The position numbers were made by a program, and so were the translations under genes. The notes beneath the pieces were generated by a model that was given only the letters and a program-made list of their open reading frames with translations, had not been told where the DNA came from and made no database searches. Of a stretch of 64,000 bases of DNA, positions 1 to 8,944 are shown in pieces; within the stretch, counting starts at the first letter, position 1; every line of letters begins with the position of its first letter. The stretch comes from G963665495 sp963677785. Lineage in GTDB: Bacteria; Desulfobacterota; Desulfovibrionia; Desulfovibrionales; Desulfovibrionaceae. The stretch is taken from contig CAXXDH010000003.1 in the NCBI GenBank assembly GCA_963677785.2, positions 1,736,001 to 1,800,000 of the forward strand, in the 5' to 3' direction.

Positions 1-471
1 TTTGACGAAGACGTGGATGTCGTAAAATTTTGAATTTTTACTCTACGTGTCCGCCAGGGCGGCATGAGCATCCGCGCCGGAGTGCGGAAGCTGGCCGCCG
101 GATATCTGCCCTTCGGCCAAAGCTGGTAAGCCATCGAACAGGGCGGATAAGTCTGGTAACCCTCAGTTCTTAACTCGTCAGCCTCAAAGGTTTAAACCCC
201 CGGCTTCAGCCGGGTAGCTTTCAGCTAGCGGTTGCTTTTCAACTCTTTTTGAAATGGCAATATCGAAGCAATACTACGGGCAGAGCAAGGTATGATAGTT
301 ATCATATTGAATTTATATATAAATACCTGCTGCATCATTTTGAACGTGATCCTACTGATGGTTTCGACATCGAAAAATTACCGGCTGCGCAGCCTGCCGG
401 TTTGAGCTGGACTTTCAGTCCGCTGCCCCAAACCCACCAGCTTCTAGCTGGTGGTTGTTTAGTTTTTTGCC
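1..471. other. Non-coding stretch with IS200/IS605-like hairpins
   Basis: No credible gene was found. A frame open from base 1 ends at a TGA at 31-33 and could be the tail of a gene lying outside the window. Two compact hairpins stand out. One is at 199-214 (CCCGGC/GCCGGG), followed directly by a small one at 215-227. The other is at 434-454 (CCACCAGCT/AGCTGGTGG with loop TTC). Short perfect hairpins of this kind, next to TTTAA or GGTTGTTTAG sequence, resemble the subterminal hairpins of IS200/IS605 elements and their non-autonomous derivatives. No transposase or TnpB frame remains between them, so at most this is a remnant. Confidence 0.35.
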
Positions 472-516
472 GCCGGCCGGATCTGTATTTCACAGATCCG
501 GCCGGCTGTTTTTTTT
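472..516 (+). terminator. Strong rho-independent terminator
   Basis: A perfect 15-bp stem (472-486 with 492-506), loop ATTTC, is followed by TGTTTTTTTT. It would end transcription entering from the left edge and insulates the promoter at 593. Confidence 0.85.
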
Positions 517-592
517 GTAGGCATACGTGTTTCCAAGACTAGTGGGCTATTCGAAGGCAATGATGCCTGGGCATATCTTTTATTTAAGTTTG

Positions 593-622
593 TTGACATT
601 ATTTTGAAGCGAGGCGTATAAT
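593..622 (+). promoter_or_regulatory. Consensus sigma-70 promoter
   Basis: TTGACA at 593-598 and TATAAT at 617-622 are both perfect and separated by 18 bases. The surrounding DNA is AT-rich and the preceding terminator isolates it. The first gene downstream starts at 958, so the transcript would have a leader of about 330 nt. A second TTGACA at 778-783 has only a poor -10 partner (TAATAA at 798 or TAAAGG at 801). Confidence 0.65.
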
Positions 623-957
623 TAATAGAACCTTTAAATTTCTTGTGTTAGTTAAGGGAAACTACATTTATAGGGTTCGCATTGAGTAACAAGTTGATAT
701 TGCTAAAAAAAGTTGTTCAGTGTAGCTAAAGTGTTAAAATAATTAATGAAAACAACATATAAATTAATTAAAAAATCTTGACAAAAAAAAGGAGCCCTAA
801 TAAAGGATTATTAAGTGAAAAAAAATGATCTGTCGTTTGAGAAATGAATACCAACTTCCGGGGGAGAGGCGGGGTTTGGGCTGGAGCCTGTAATCCCTCC
901 TTAATTATAGAAAGCCCATAGTGGGTCGTAATCACTTCTAAGTTAGGAGGAATCCTG
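623..957 (+). other. Long AT-rich leader upstream of 958
   Basis: About 330 bases without a credible gene. The first half is very AT-rich. The segment 855-905 is GC-rich and purine-rich and may fold. No known riboswitch signature was recognised. Confidence 0.4.
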
Positions 958-1329
958 ATGAAAAGATTGATGATGGTATTACTGGTTGTGGCAAGCCTGC
1001 TTATGGTGACCGTGGGAGCCGCGAATGCGGGACCTTCCGCTGAGACCATCGCGCAGCTGCAGGCTGACGGCGCAGTGGGTGCTTTTGATACGGAAGACGG
1101 CAAGGCTCCCGATGGAATTCAGTCCGGATGGTCCAACCATTCGATCAAATACATCATTGCCTCCACCTCCGGTGCTATTGAGGTTGTTACCTGGGGTGGC
1201 GTCAGCATGTACATCTACACTGACACGGGCAGGGATGTGGCGTTCATTTCCTACGGAAACAACAAAAACTTCTGGGTCTACGTTGATTCTTCCGGGTATA
1301 TCTCAAAGTATGCGTTGAACGACGTTTAA
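958..1329 (+). CDS. Small secreted protein of unknown function
   Basis: A 123-residue protein with a classic Sec signal peptide: MKRLMM, then a hydrophobic core, then GAANAG with likely cleavage after ANA near residue 24. The mature part of about 99 residues is rich in Gly, Ser, Tyr and Trp and lacks Cys, which suggests a small beta-rich periplasmic or exported protein. A strong Shine-Dalgarno (AGGAGG, 943-950) fixes the ATG. It is monocistronic, between a consensus promoter (593-622) and its own terminator (1345-1376), so it may be well expressed. No family was recognised. Its sequence does not match the W-rich repeat proteins elsewhere in the window. Confidence 0.8.
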   Translation: MKRLMMVLLVVASLLMVTVGAANAGPSAETIAQLQADGAVGAFDTEDGKAPDGIQSGWSNHSIKYIIASTSGAIEVVTWGGVSMYIYTDTGRDVAFISYGNNKNFWVYVDSSGYISKYALNDV

Positions 1330-1344
1330 TCCCCAAAGAACACT

Positions 1345-1376
1345 AAAAGCCGCCGGGTTCGCCCGGCGGCTTTTTT
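1345..1376 (+). terminator. Rho-independent terminator
   Basis: GCCGCCGGG (1349-1357), tetraloop TTCG, CCCGGCGGC (1362-1370), then six T. It lies 16 bases after the stop of the small secreted protein. Confidence 0.92.
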
Positions 1377-1620
1377 GCCTGCAGCACTTGTTGTAATTCT
1401 GCCTGCCTGATACTTTGTTCCCTGCTTTTGTTCTCTCATACTTTTTGCTATTTATAGATAGATGCCCCTTGCCCGTCAGGAGCGAATGGTCTACACCTCT
1501 CTTGACGTGCGGGAGAGCAGCGTTGACTCCTGCGCCCGCATCCGGTATGCCCGGCGCGCCCGGTGCAAACGGCGTATGCCTCTGCCAGATCTGTAACCCG
1601 CAACGAAACGAAAATTCATT

Positions 1621-4600
1621 ATGCCAAAACGTACGGACATCAAGAAGATAATGCTCATCGGCTCCGGCCCCATCGTCATCGGCCAGGCCTGTGAATTCGA
1701 CTACTCCGGCACTCAGGCGCTCAAAGCGCTCAAGGAAGAGGGCTACGAGGTGATTCTGGTCAACTCCAACCCGGCCACCATCATGACCGACCCGGAGCTG
1801 GCGGACAGAACCTACATCGAGCCCATCACCCCGGAAGCCGTGGCCATGATTATCGAAAAGGAGCGCCCGGACGCCTTGTTGCCAACCCTGGGCGGGCAGA
1901 CCGGACTGAACACGGCGGTGGCCGTGGCCGAATCCGGCGTACTGGATAAATTTGGTGTCGAGCTGATCGGCGCGTCCCTGCCGGTGATCCAGAAGGCGGA
2001 AAGCCGCCAGCTGTTCCGCCAGGCCATGGAAAATATCGGGCTCACAGTGCCGGAAAGCGGCATTGCCCGCTCCATGGAAGACGTACGCAGGCTCGGATCC
2101 GAAATGCCTTTCCCCTTGATTGTCCGTCCGGCCTTTACTCTGGGCGGTACGGGCGGCGGCGTGGCCTACAACATGGAAGACCTGGTGGAGATAGCGGACC
2201 AGGGCTTGACCGCAAGCCTGACCAGCGAGGTCATGATCGAGCAAAGCGTGCTGGGCTGGAAAGAATTCGAACTCGAGGTCATGCGGGACAAGAACGACAA
2301 CTGCGTGATTATCTGTTCCATCGAGAACGTGGATCCCATGGGCGTGCATACGGGCGATTCCATCACCGTGGCCCCGGCCCAGACCCTGACGGACGTCGAA
2401 TACCAGAAGATGCGCAACGCCTCATTGGCCATCATGCGGGAAATCGGCGTGGAAACGGGCGGGTCCAACGTCCAGTTCGCCCTGAACCCGGAAAACGGCG
2501 ACATGGTGGTCATTGAAATGAACCCCCGTGTGTCGCGGTCGTCCGCGCTGGCTTCCAAAGCCACTGGCTTTCCCATTGCCAAGATCGCGGCCAAACTCGC
2601 CGTGGGCTACACCCTGGACGAAATACCAAACGATATCACCCGCGAGACCATGGCTTCGTTCGAGCCCACTATTGACTACTGCGTGGTCAAGATCCCGCGT
2701 TTTACCTTTGAAAAATTTCCCGGCAGCCAGGATCTTCTGACCACCTCCATGAAGAGTGTGGGCGAAGCCATGAGCATCGGCCGGACCTTTAAGGAATCCT
2801 TGCAAAAAGGACTGCGTTCGCTGGAAACCGGCATGCCCGGATTAGGAAAGACTTTTGCCAAACGCAGTTTCGACCGCGAGCAGCTCCTCGCCGACCTGCG
2901 TACGCCCAGTTCCACCCGGCTCTATTACGTACGGTATGCCTTGCAGTCGGGCATCAGCGAGGAGGAACTTTACGAGGCCACAAGCATAGACCCCTGGTTT
3001 CTGCGCCAGCTGCAGGAGCTGGTCTCTTTTGAGGAAGAGCTCAAGCAGTTCGGCCTGGAAGGCAGCATCAGCGCGGCCAACCCAGACCTGGCGCCCATGC
3101 TGACCAAATCCAAGGAACTGGGCTATTCGGACCTCCAGCTTTCCGTACTCTGGAAACACAGCGAACTGGATATCCGCGCCCTGCGCAAAGAACTGCGGAT
3201 CGAGCCCACCTACTACCTGGTGGACACCTGCGCGGCCGAGTTTGAGGCCTATACGCCGTATTTTTATTCCACCTACGAAAAAGGCCGCGAACTGGATGTT
3301 CCCAAAAAGAAGAAGGTGGTCATCCTGGGCGGCGGCCCCAACCGTATCGGGCAGGGCATCGAGTTCGACTATTGCTGCTGTCACGCCTCTTTTGCGTTGA
3401 AGGAGCTGGGCATTGAATCCATCATGGTCAACTCCAATCCCGAGACGGTCTCCACGGACTATGATACGTCCGACCGCTTGTATTTCGAGCCGCTGACCTT
3501 TGAAGATGTGCTCAATATCATGGACATGGAGCAGCCCGACGGGGTCATCGTGCAGTTCGGCGGACAAACCCCCCTGAATCTGGCGGTACCGCTGCTGCGC
3601 GCCGGCGTGCCGATCATCGGCACCTCCCCGGACAGCATCGACCGGGCCGAAGACCGCGAACGCTTTCAGGCCATGCTCCAGAAACTCAATCTGAAGCAGC
3701 CGGCCAACGGTACGGCCATGTCTCTGGAAGGCGCGTTGGGGATCGCCAAGGAGATCGGCTATCCGGTTGTGGTTCGTCCGAGCTATGTTCTGGGCGGCCG
3801 GGCCATGGAAATAGTCTATGCGCCCGAAGAGCTGGAAGCCTATTTCAAGGTGGCGGTGGGCGTCTCGCCCGAACACCCCATACTTATCGACAAATTCCTG
3901 GAAGACGCCATCGAACTCGACGTGGACGCCCTCAGCGATGGGGAAGAAACCTACGTGGCCGGGATCATGGAGCACATTGAAGAAGCCGGCATCCATTCCG
4001 GCGATTCCGCCTGCGTGCTGCCGCCGCATACGGTGCCTCCGGTGCTCATTGAGGAGATCAAGCGGCAGACCAAGGCCCTGGCAGCGGAATTGAAAGTTGT
4101 CGGTCTGATGAACATCCAGTACGCCATCAAGGACAACGAAGTTTACATCATCGAAGTCAACCCGCGCGCTTCGCGTACGGTGCCTTTTGTGAGCAAGGCC
4201 ACCAACGTGCCACTGGCCAAGCTGGCCACCCGTGTCATGCTGGGCGAAAAGGTCAAGGATCTGGATCCCTGGTCCAAGCGTTGCGCCGGCTATGTCTCGG
4301 TCAAGGAAAGCGTGCTTCCGTTCAGGCGTTTTCCCGGCGTTGATATCCTGCTCGGACCCGAAATGCGATCCACGGGCGAGGTCATGGGCATCGACGCCTC
4401 CTTCGGCCTGGCTTTCATGAAGAGCCAGTTCGCTGCCGGGCAGCAGCTGCCGCAGGAAGGACGCGTATTCATCTCCGTGAACGACCGTGACAAGCAGCCG
4501 GCCCTTCAGGTGGCCCAAACCTTCCAGCAGCTCGGCTTCCGGGTTGTCGCCACCAGAGGAACCGCGGATTTCTTAACGCAGAACGGCGTGCAGGCTGAAA

Positions 4601-4857
4601 CCATTCTCAAAGTTTACGAAGGTCGCCCGCATGTTGTGGACGCCATCAAAAACCATGAGATCGACCTGGTCATCAATACGGTTGCGGGCAAGAAAACCGT
4701 GCATGATTCCACGGTCATTCGCCAGAATACGTTGCTTTACGGCATTCCCTACACCACTACGATTGCCGGGGCCAAGGCCATGGCCCAGGCCCTGCAGGAA
4801 CGGGCCGGCAAGGGCTTGGAAGTCAAAAGCATTCAGGAATATTATCAAAATCAATGA
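1621..4857 (+). CDS. carB: Carbamoyl-phosphate synthase large subunit
   Basis: Makes carbamoyl phosphate from bicarbonate, ATP and glutamine-derived ammonia for arginine and pyrimidine synthesis, as the cytosolic partner of CarA. The 1078-residue length matches the family. The two homologous ATP-grasp halves are visible. The first starts KKIMLIGSGPIVIGQACEFD, with the substrate region FELEVMRDKNDN. The second starts near residue 560 with VVILGGGPNRIGQGIEFDYC. A C-terminal MGS-like allosteric domain follows from about residue 940. carA is not in the window. The ATG has only a weak ribosome site. purF follows after 20 bases, probably in one operon. pyrD-pyrK at 41432-43146 serve the same pyrimidine pathway. 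Confidence 0.97.
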   Translation: MPKRTDIKKIMLIGSGPIVIGQACEFDYSGTQALKALKEEGYEVILVNSNPATIMTDPELADRTYIEPITPEAVAMIIEKERPDALLPTLGGQTGLNTAVAVAESGVLDKFGVELIGASLPVIQKAESRQLFRQAMENIGLTVPESGIARSMEDVRRLGSEMPFPLIVRPAFTLGGTGGGVAYNMEDLVEIADQGLTASLTSEVMIEQSVLGWKEFELEVMRDKNDNCVIICSIENVDPMGVHTGDSITVAPAQTLTDVEYQKMRNASLAIMREIGVETGGSNVQFALNPENGDMVVIEMNPRVSRSSALASKATGFPIAKIAAKLAVGYTLDEIPNDITRETMASFEPTIDYCVVKIPRFTFEKFPGSQDLLTTSMKSVGEAMSIGRTFKESLQKGLRSLETGMPGLGKTFAKRSFDREQLLADLRTPSSTRLYYVRYALQSGISEEELYEATSIDPWFLRQLQELVSFEEELKQFGLEGSISAANPDLAPMLTKSKELGYSDLQLSVLWKHSELDIRALRKELRIEPTYYLVDTCAAEFEAYTPYFYSTYEKGRELDVPKKKKVVILGGGPNRIGQGIEFDYCCCHASFALKELGIESIMVNSNPETVSTDYDTSDRLYFEPLTFEDVLNIMDMEQPDGVIVQFGGQTPLNLAVPLLRAGVPIIGTSPDSIDRAEDRERFQAMLQKLNLKQPANGTAMSLEGALGIAKEIGYPVVVRPSYVLGGRAMEIVYAPEELEAYFKVAVGVSPEHPILIDKFLEDAIELDVDALSDGEETYVAGIMEHIEEAGIHSGDSACVLPPHTVPPVLIEEIKRQTKALAAELKVVGLMNIQYAIKDNEVYIIEVNPRASRTVPFVSKATNVPLAKLATRVMLGEKVKDLDPWSKRCAGYVSVKESVLPFRRFPGVDILLGPEMRSTGEVMGIDASFGLAFMKSQFAAGQQLPQEGRVFISVNDRDKQPALQVAQTFQQLGFRVVATRGTADFLTQNGVQAETILKVYEGRPHVVDAIKNHEIDLVINTVAGKKTVHDSTVIRQNTLLYGIPYTTTIAGAKAMAQALQERAGKGLEVKSIQEYYQNQ

Positions 4858-4877
4858 TTGCCTCAAAGGGGTAGGAC

Positions 4878-6284
4878 GTGTCTAAAAAAGAATATTGCGG
4901 TCTGTTCGGCATTTATCAACATCCGGAAGCGGCCCGTATGGCCTATTTCGGGCTCTACGCACAACAGCACCGCGGCCAGGAAAGCGCCGGAATAGTCACC
5001 TGGGACGGCTTCAAGATCCGCGAACAGCGCGGCATGGGGCTGGTTCCGGAAGTCTTCAACGAGCGCCATCTGGGCAAGGAACTCAAGGGACACATCGCCC
5101 TGGGGCATATTCGCTATTCCACCACGGGCGCTTCGCTCATCCGCAACGCGCAGCCTTTCCACGTTACCTTTGGCGGATTGCATCTGGCCGTGGCCCACAA
5201 CGGCAACCTGGTGAACACCCTGGAACTGCACAAGGAGCTCGAGGCCAAAGGCTCCATTTTTCAGACCACCATTGATTCCGAGCTGTTCGTGCACCTCATT
5301 GTGCACAATCTGCCCGGCCATACGCTCGAAGAAGCCATCCAGCTGGCCTGTCAGAAAGCCAAGGGATCGTACTCGCTGATGATCCTGGCCAATGACAAAC
5401 TCATCGCCCTGCGCGATCCGAACGGTTTCCGGCCCTTGTCCATCGGGCGGGTCGGGGATTCGTACGTCCTGGCCTCAGAATCCTGCGCCTACGACCTGCT
5501 GGAAGCCGAATTCATCCGCCCCCTTGATCCAGGCGAAATGTTCGTCATCGAGGGAAAGTGTACGCGCAGCTACCGTATCGCGGAGCCGCGGCCCAAGAGC
5601 CAGTGTATTTTCGAGCTGGTGTACTTTGCCCGCCCTGATTCCGTGATCTTCGGCCAGACCGTATACGAGTGCCGCAAGCGTATGGGCAAAGTGCTGGCCA
5701 CCGAAGCCCCGGTGGAAGCTGATTATGTGATGCCTTTTCCGGACTCCGGAAACTACTCCGCCATAGGCTACGCGCAAACCTCCAACCTGCCCTTTGAAAT
5801 GTGCATGATCCGCAACCACTATGTGGGGCGGACCTTTATTCAGCCCTCTCAGGACATGCGGGACTACAGTACGCGGGTCAAGATCAACCCCGTACGCAGT
5901 ATGATCAAAGGCAAGCGCATCTGCATTGTGGACGATTCCATCGTACGCGGCACCACCATTCGCAGCAGGGTCAAAAAGTTGCGCGAACTGGGCGCCCGCG
6001 AAGTGCACATGCGCGTCAGCTGTCCGCCCATCCGCTTTCCCTGCTTCTACGGCATTGATTTTTCCTCCAAGGGCGAACTTATCGCCGCCAACAACACCGT
6101 GGAGGAAATCTCGCGTTTTATCGGCCTGGACAGCCTGCATTACCTTTCCATAGAAGGCCTCCTCAATTCCGTGGCCGACCCCAAGGATTTCTGCCTGGCC
6201 TGTTTCGACGGCAACTACCCGGTGCAGCCGGAGGCAGGCCTGGGCAAATGCTGTCTTGAGGATCAGGTCGCGGTGTCCTGGTAA
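4878..6284 (+). CDS. purF: Amidophosphoribosyltransferase
   Basis: Catalyses the first step of de novo purine synthesis, PRPP plus glutamine to phosphoribosylamine. The start is GTG, preceded by AAAGGGGTAGGA. The catalytic Cys (CGLFGIY) sits at residue 7 after a short propeptide (MSKKEY) that would be removed. The glutaminase region QQHRGQESAGI and the PRPP loop ICIVDDSIVRGTT are intact. Cysteines in QCIFELVYF, FPCFYGIDF and FCLACF match the four ligands of the [4Fe-4S]-containing Bacillus-type enzyme, fitting an anaerobe. 468 residues is normal. It follows carB closely and precedes the isomerase gene by 18 bases. Confidence 0.97.
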   Translation: MSKKEYCGLFGIYQHPEAARMAYFGLYAQQHRGQESAGIVTWDGFKIREQRGMGLVPEVFNERHLGKELKGHIALGHIRYSTTGASLIRNAQPFHVTFGGLHLAVAHNGNLVNTLELHKELEAKGSIFQTTIDSELFVHLIVHNLPGHTLEEAIQLACQKAKGSYSLMILANDKLIALRDPNGFRPLSIGRVGDSYVLASESCAYDLLEAEFIRPLDPGEMFVIEGKCTRSYRIAEPRPKSQCIFELVYFARPDSVIFGQTVYECRKRMGKVLATEAPVEADYVMPFPDSGNYSAIGYAQTSNLPFEMCMIRNHYVGRTFIQPSQDMRDYSTRVKINPVRSMIKGKRICIVDDSIVRGTTIRSRVKKLRELGAREVHMRVSCPPIRFPCFYGIDFSSKGELIAANNTVEEISRFIGLDSLHYLSIEGLLNSVADPKDFCLACFDGNYPVQPEAGLGKCCLEDQVAVSW

Positions 6285-6302
6285 ACAACAGGGCTGCCCG
6301 TC

Positions 6303-7319
6303 ATGCCCGGTATGCCGGTAATGAAAGACAAAGACGACCTGCTGCACTGCGCCCGTGAGGTGCTGGACACGGAAATAGAAGGGTTGCAGTGCGTACGCTC
6401 CCAGTTGTCCGTTGCTTTCGCGGACGCTTTGCTGCTGCTGTACGGTTGCAGCGGACGCGTGGTGCTTTGCGGACTGGGCAAATCCGGACTGGTGGCCCGT
6501 AAAATCGCGGCCACGCTTTCTTCCACGGGTACGCCCGCCTTTTTTCTGCATCCTGTGGAAGGAGCTCATGGCGACCTGGGCATGCTCCGGCCCGAAGACC
6601 TGCTCCTGGCCGTATCCAATAGCGGCGAAACCGACGAACTCAATGCCTTGCTGCCCTCGTTGCGTGCGCTCGGACTCAAACTCGTGGCCCTGACCGCTTC
6701 GGCGGATTCCACCCTGGGCTCGCTGGCGGACGTGGTCGTTCCCTGCCGGGTCCCCCGCGAGGCCTGTCCGTATGATCTGGCCCCCACGGCCAGCACCACC
6801 GCTGCCCTGGCTCTGGGCGACGCCCTGGCGGTCTGCCTGATGCGCATGAAGTCGTTCAAGGAAGCGGATTTTCAACGCGTACACCCCGGCGGCAACCTCG
6901 GGCGCAGGCTGCGGACCCGGGTGAGCGAGCTGATGCATACGGACACTGTTCCGCAAGCGCCCGAGAGCGCACCCATACCGCAGGCCCTGGAAGTTTTGGA
7001 CAAGGGCGGACTGGGGGCGTTGCTGCTCACCGGTCCGGAAGGAGCGTTGACCGGCATACTCACGGACGGCGACGTCCGGCGGCTGCTCACAAGGGGCAAT
7101 TACGACCCGCAGCTGCCCGTGTCCGCGTACATGACCCGCAACCCCGCGGCGGCCCGGCCGGAGCAATCCGTGGCCGAACTCATCGACAGCATGGAAGCCA
7201 AAGCCATCACCGTCCTGCCCGTGGTCGACACCGCGCACACCATCCTTGGCATCGTCCACCTCCACGACCTGCTCGGCAAAGGCCGCCTGCGCTTTACCCT
7301 TGTCGGCGGGGAGCATTGA
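6303..7319 (+). CDS. kdsD: Arabinose-5-phosphate isomerase, KdsD/KpsF family
   Basis: Interconverts ribulose 5-phosphate and arabinose 5-phosphate for Kdo and lipopolysaccharide synthesis. At 338 residues it has an N-terminal SIS sugar-isomerase domain (about 35-180: GLGKSGLVARKIAATLSSTG, HPVEGAHGDLG, SNSGETDE, LAPTASTTA) and two C-terminal CBS domains (about 210-330). These are the standard KdsD/KpsF architecture. Three in-frame ATGs lie close together (6303, 6312, 6321) and none has a clear ribosome site, so the exact start is open. Probably co-transcribed with purF. Confidence 0.93.
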   Translation: MPGMPVMKDKDDLLHCAREVLDTEIEGLQCVRSQLSVAFADALLLLYGCSGRVVLCGLGKSGLVARKIAATLSSTGTPAFFLHPVEGAHGDLGMLRPEDLLLAVSNSGETDELNALLPSLRALGLKLVALTASADSTLGSLADVVVPCRVPREACPYDLAPTASTTAALALGDALAVCLMRMKSFKEADFQRVHPGGNLGRRLRTRVSELMHTDTVPQAPESAPIPQALEVLDKGGLGALLLTGPEGALTGILTDGDVRRLLTRGNYDPQLPVSAYMTRNPAAARPEQSVAELIDSMEAKAITVLPVVDTAHTILGIVHLHDLLGKGRLRFTLVGGEH

Positions 7320-7331
7320 GAGAGTTTTTTT

Positions 7332-7499
7332 ATGCCTCCGGCGGCTTAAACCTTTTTTTGAAAAAAGGGGTTTACGAATCCCCAAAAACTTTCAGTAGGT
7401 ATGTATGAAAAAATGCGCGGCTATGTATTTTTCAGCTAAAAGTTTTGGGAGATTCTTAAGAACCCTTTTACAAAAGGGTTCTTAAGCCGCCGGAGGCAT
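7332..7499. repeat. Nested intergenic palindrome
   Basis: Three symmetric layers were found. The outer arms are 18 bp, ATGCCTCCGGCGGCTTAA (7332-7349) and its complement (7482-7499). Inside lies a hairpin around 7348-7373 (AAACC, T-run, A-run, GGTTT). On the right is a perfect 15-bp stem, 7455-7469 with 7472-7486 (CTTAAGAACCCTTTT). It probably ends transcription of the operon above. The GCCTCCGGCGGC arms resemble an intergenic motif common in Desulfovibrio genomes (from memory). Confidence 0.7.
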
Positions 7500-7515
7500 T
7501 TATTCCACAAGTACG

Positions 7516-8712
7516 ATGTCTGACGATTTTAATGATGTAATTATTCTGGGCGCCGGGGCGTCTGGGTTGTTTTGCGCCTGGCAGTGCGCGTTACGCGGCC
7601 GGCGGGTGGCGCTTGTGGACCACGCGCGCGCCTGCGGACGCAAGGTGGGCATTTCGGGAGGCGGCAAGTGCAATTTCACCAATCTGCATCTTACGGCCGC
7701 GGACTACCTCTGCGCCAACCCGCATTTTGTGAAATCGGCGCTGGCGCAATTTACCCCGGAGGATTTCCTGCAGTGGATGGAGCGCCACGGCTTGCCTGTG
7801 GTGGATATGGGCCAGGGCATGCTTTTTTCCAAAAGCGCGGACCGTATCGTGGAGTGCCTAGCGGCCGATACGCGCGAAGCGGGCGCGGACTTGCGCCTGG
7901 GCTGCCGGGTGGCCAAGGTGCGGCAACGTGGCGAACGATTCGCCGTATCTCTGGTGGAGCTGCCTGACGGGCGGGAAATACGGCTGGAGAGCGCGTCCCT
8001 GGTGCTGGCCCTGGGCGGCCTGGCCTGGCCGCAGATAGGCGCCACCAACCTGGGGCATCGTCTGGCTAAATCCTTCGGGCTCAAGTGCACGCCCCTGCGT
8101 CCGGGGCTTGTTCCGCTGCTCGCGCCGCCGGAACTGCAAGCCTTTTGCGCAGCGCTCGCGGGTATTTCCCTGCCCGTACGCATTGCCGGGGCTTTTCCCG
8201 CCCAGGGCGAGCTGCTGTTCACGCACAAGGGGATTTCGGGCCCTGCCGTATTGAACGCATCCCTGGGCTGGACCGAGGGCGATTGCCTGGAAATAGATTT
8301 TCTGCCCGGAACGGACATCGGCAAGGCCCTGGCCGCCTGGCCGCGGATGGAGCTGAAAAACGCGTTGACCCGGCTGCTGCCCAAGCGGCTGAGCCTGGAG
8401 CTTTGCCGTCTGCAGAGCCGGATGCAGGACTGGAGTGGCACCATTACCTCGATGTCGAAAAAAAGGCTTCTGGCAGTGGAGCGGACCCTGCATGCGTTTG
8501 CGTACGCGCCCCAGGGCACGGCGGGTTTTGCCAAAGCCGAAGTGACCGTCGGCGGGGTGGATACATCCGGGCTGTCTTCCAAGACCATGGAGGTCAAAAG
8601 CGTGCCTGGTTTGTTCATTACCGGCGAATTGCTTGACGTGACCGGGCGGCTGGGTGGATTCAATCTGCAATGGGCCTGGGCATCTGGTTTTGCGGCCGGA
8701 CAGCATGCCTGA
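7516..8712 (+). CDS. HI0933/YhiN-family flavoprotein
   Basis: A predicted FAD-dependent oxidoreductase of 398 residues. The N-terminal Rossmann dinucleotide motif VIILGAGASGLFCAW and the family signature GRKVGISGGGKCNFTN are clear. The C-terminus shows the second FAD-contact region (TGELLDVTGRLGGFNLQWA). The cellular substrate of this family is not established. It stands alone after the large palindrome, and the following MORN gene is 232 bases away. The start ATG is supported by frame and motif position rather than by a strong ribosome site. Confidence 0.93.
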   Translation: MSDDFNDVIILGAGASGLFCAWQCALRGRRVALVDHARACGRKVGISGGGKCNFTNLHLTAADYLCANPHFVKSALAQFTPEDFLQWMERHGLPVVDMGQGMLFSKSADRIVECLAADTREAGADLRLGCRVAKVRQRGERFAVSLVELPDGREIRLESASLVLALGGLAWPQIGATNLGHRLAKSFGLKCTPLRPGLVPLLAPPELQAFCAALAGISLPVRIAGAFPAQGELLFTHKGISGPAVLNASLGWTEGDCLEIDFLPGTDIGKALAAWPRMELKNALTRLLPKRLSLELCRLQSRMQDWSGTITSMSKKRLLAVERTLHAFAYAPQGTAGFAKAEVTVGGVDTSGLSSKTMEVKSVPGLFITGELLDVTGRLGGFNLQWAWASGFAAGQHA

Positions 8713-8944
8713 GCGGTCCGTAATTTCATTTTTACAATTTCGAAAAAATGCGGTATCCGAGGCCATTGGAAAACAGACCGGAAGCTGCAGCGCGCCTGGG
8801 CGGGAAAGAGCTTTGCCATAGCAAAAACAGGAGCTCCGCTCTTTACAACAGGCGGGGTTCTTCCGTATAGCGGACACTTGTTGCAGGTCGATATTTTTTC
8901 TCGAGCCTTCCGGCTCTTTCTCGCCTATCCGAAAGGGGGTCCTT

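Noticed and set aside
2842..4518. 558-codon open frame antisense to carB
   Set aside because: It mirrors the codon pattern of carB, has no family-like motif and no ribosome site. GC-rich genes often leave such antisense frames.
5475..7385. 636-codon minus-strand frame over purF and the isomerase gene
   Set aside because: It spans two certain genes and reads as His/Gly/Ala-rich low-information sequence.
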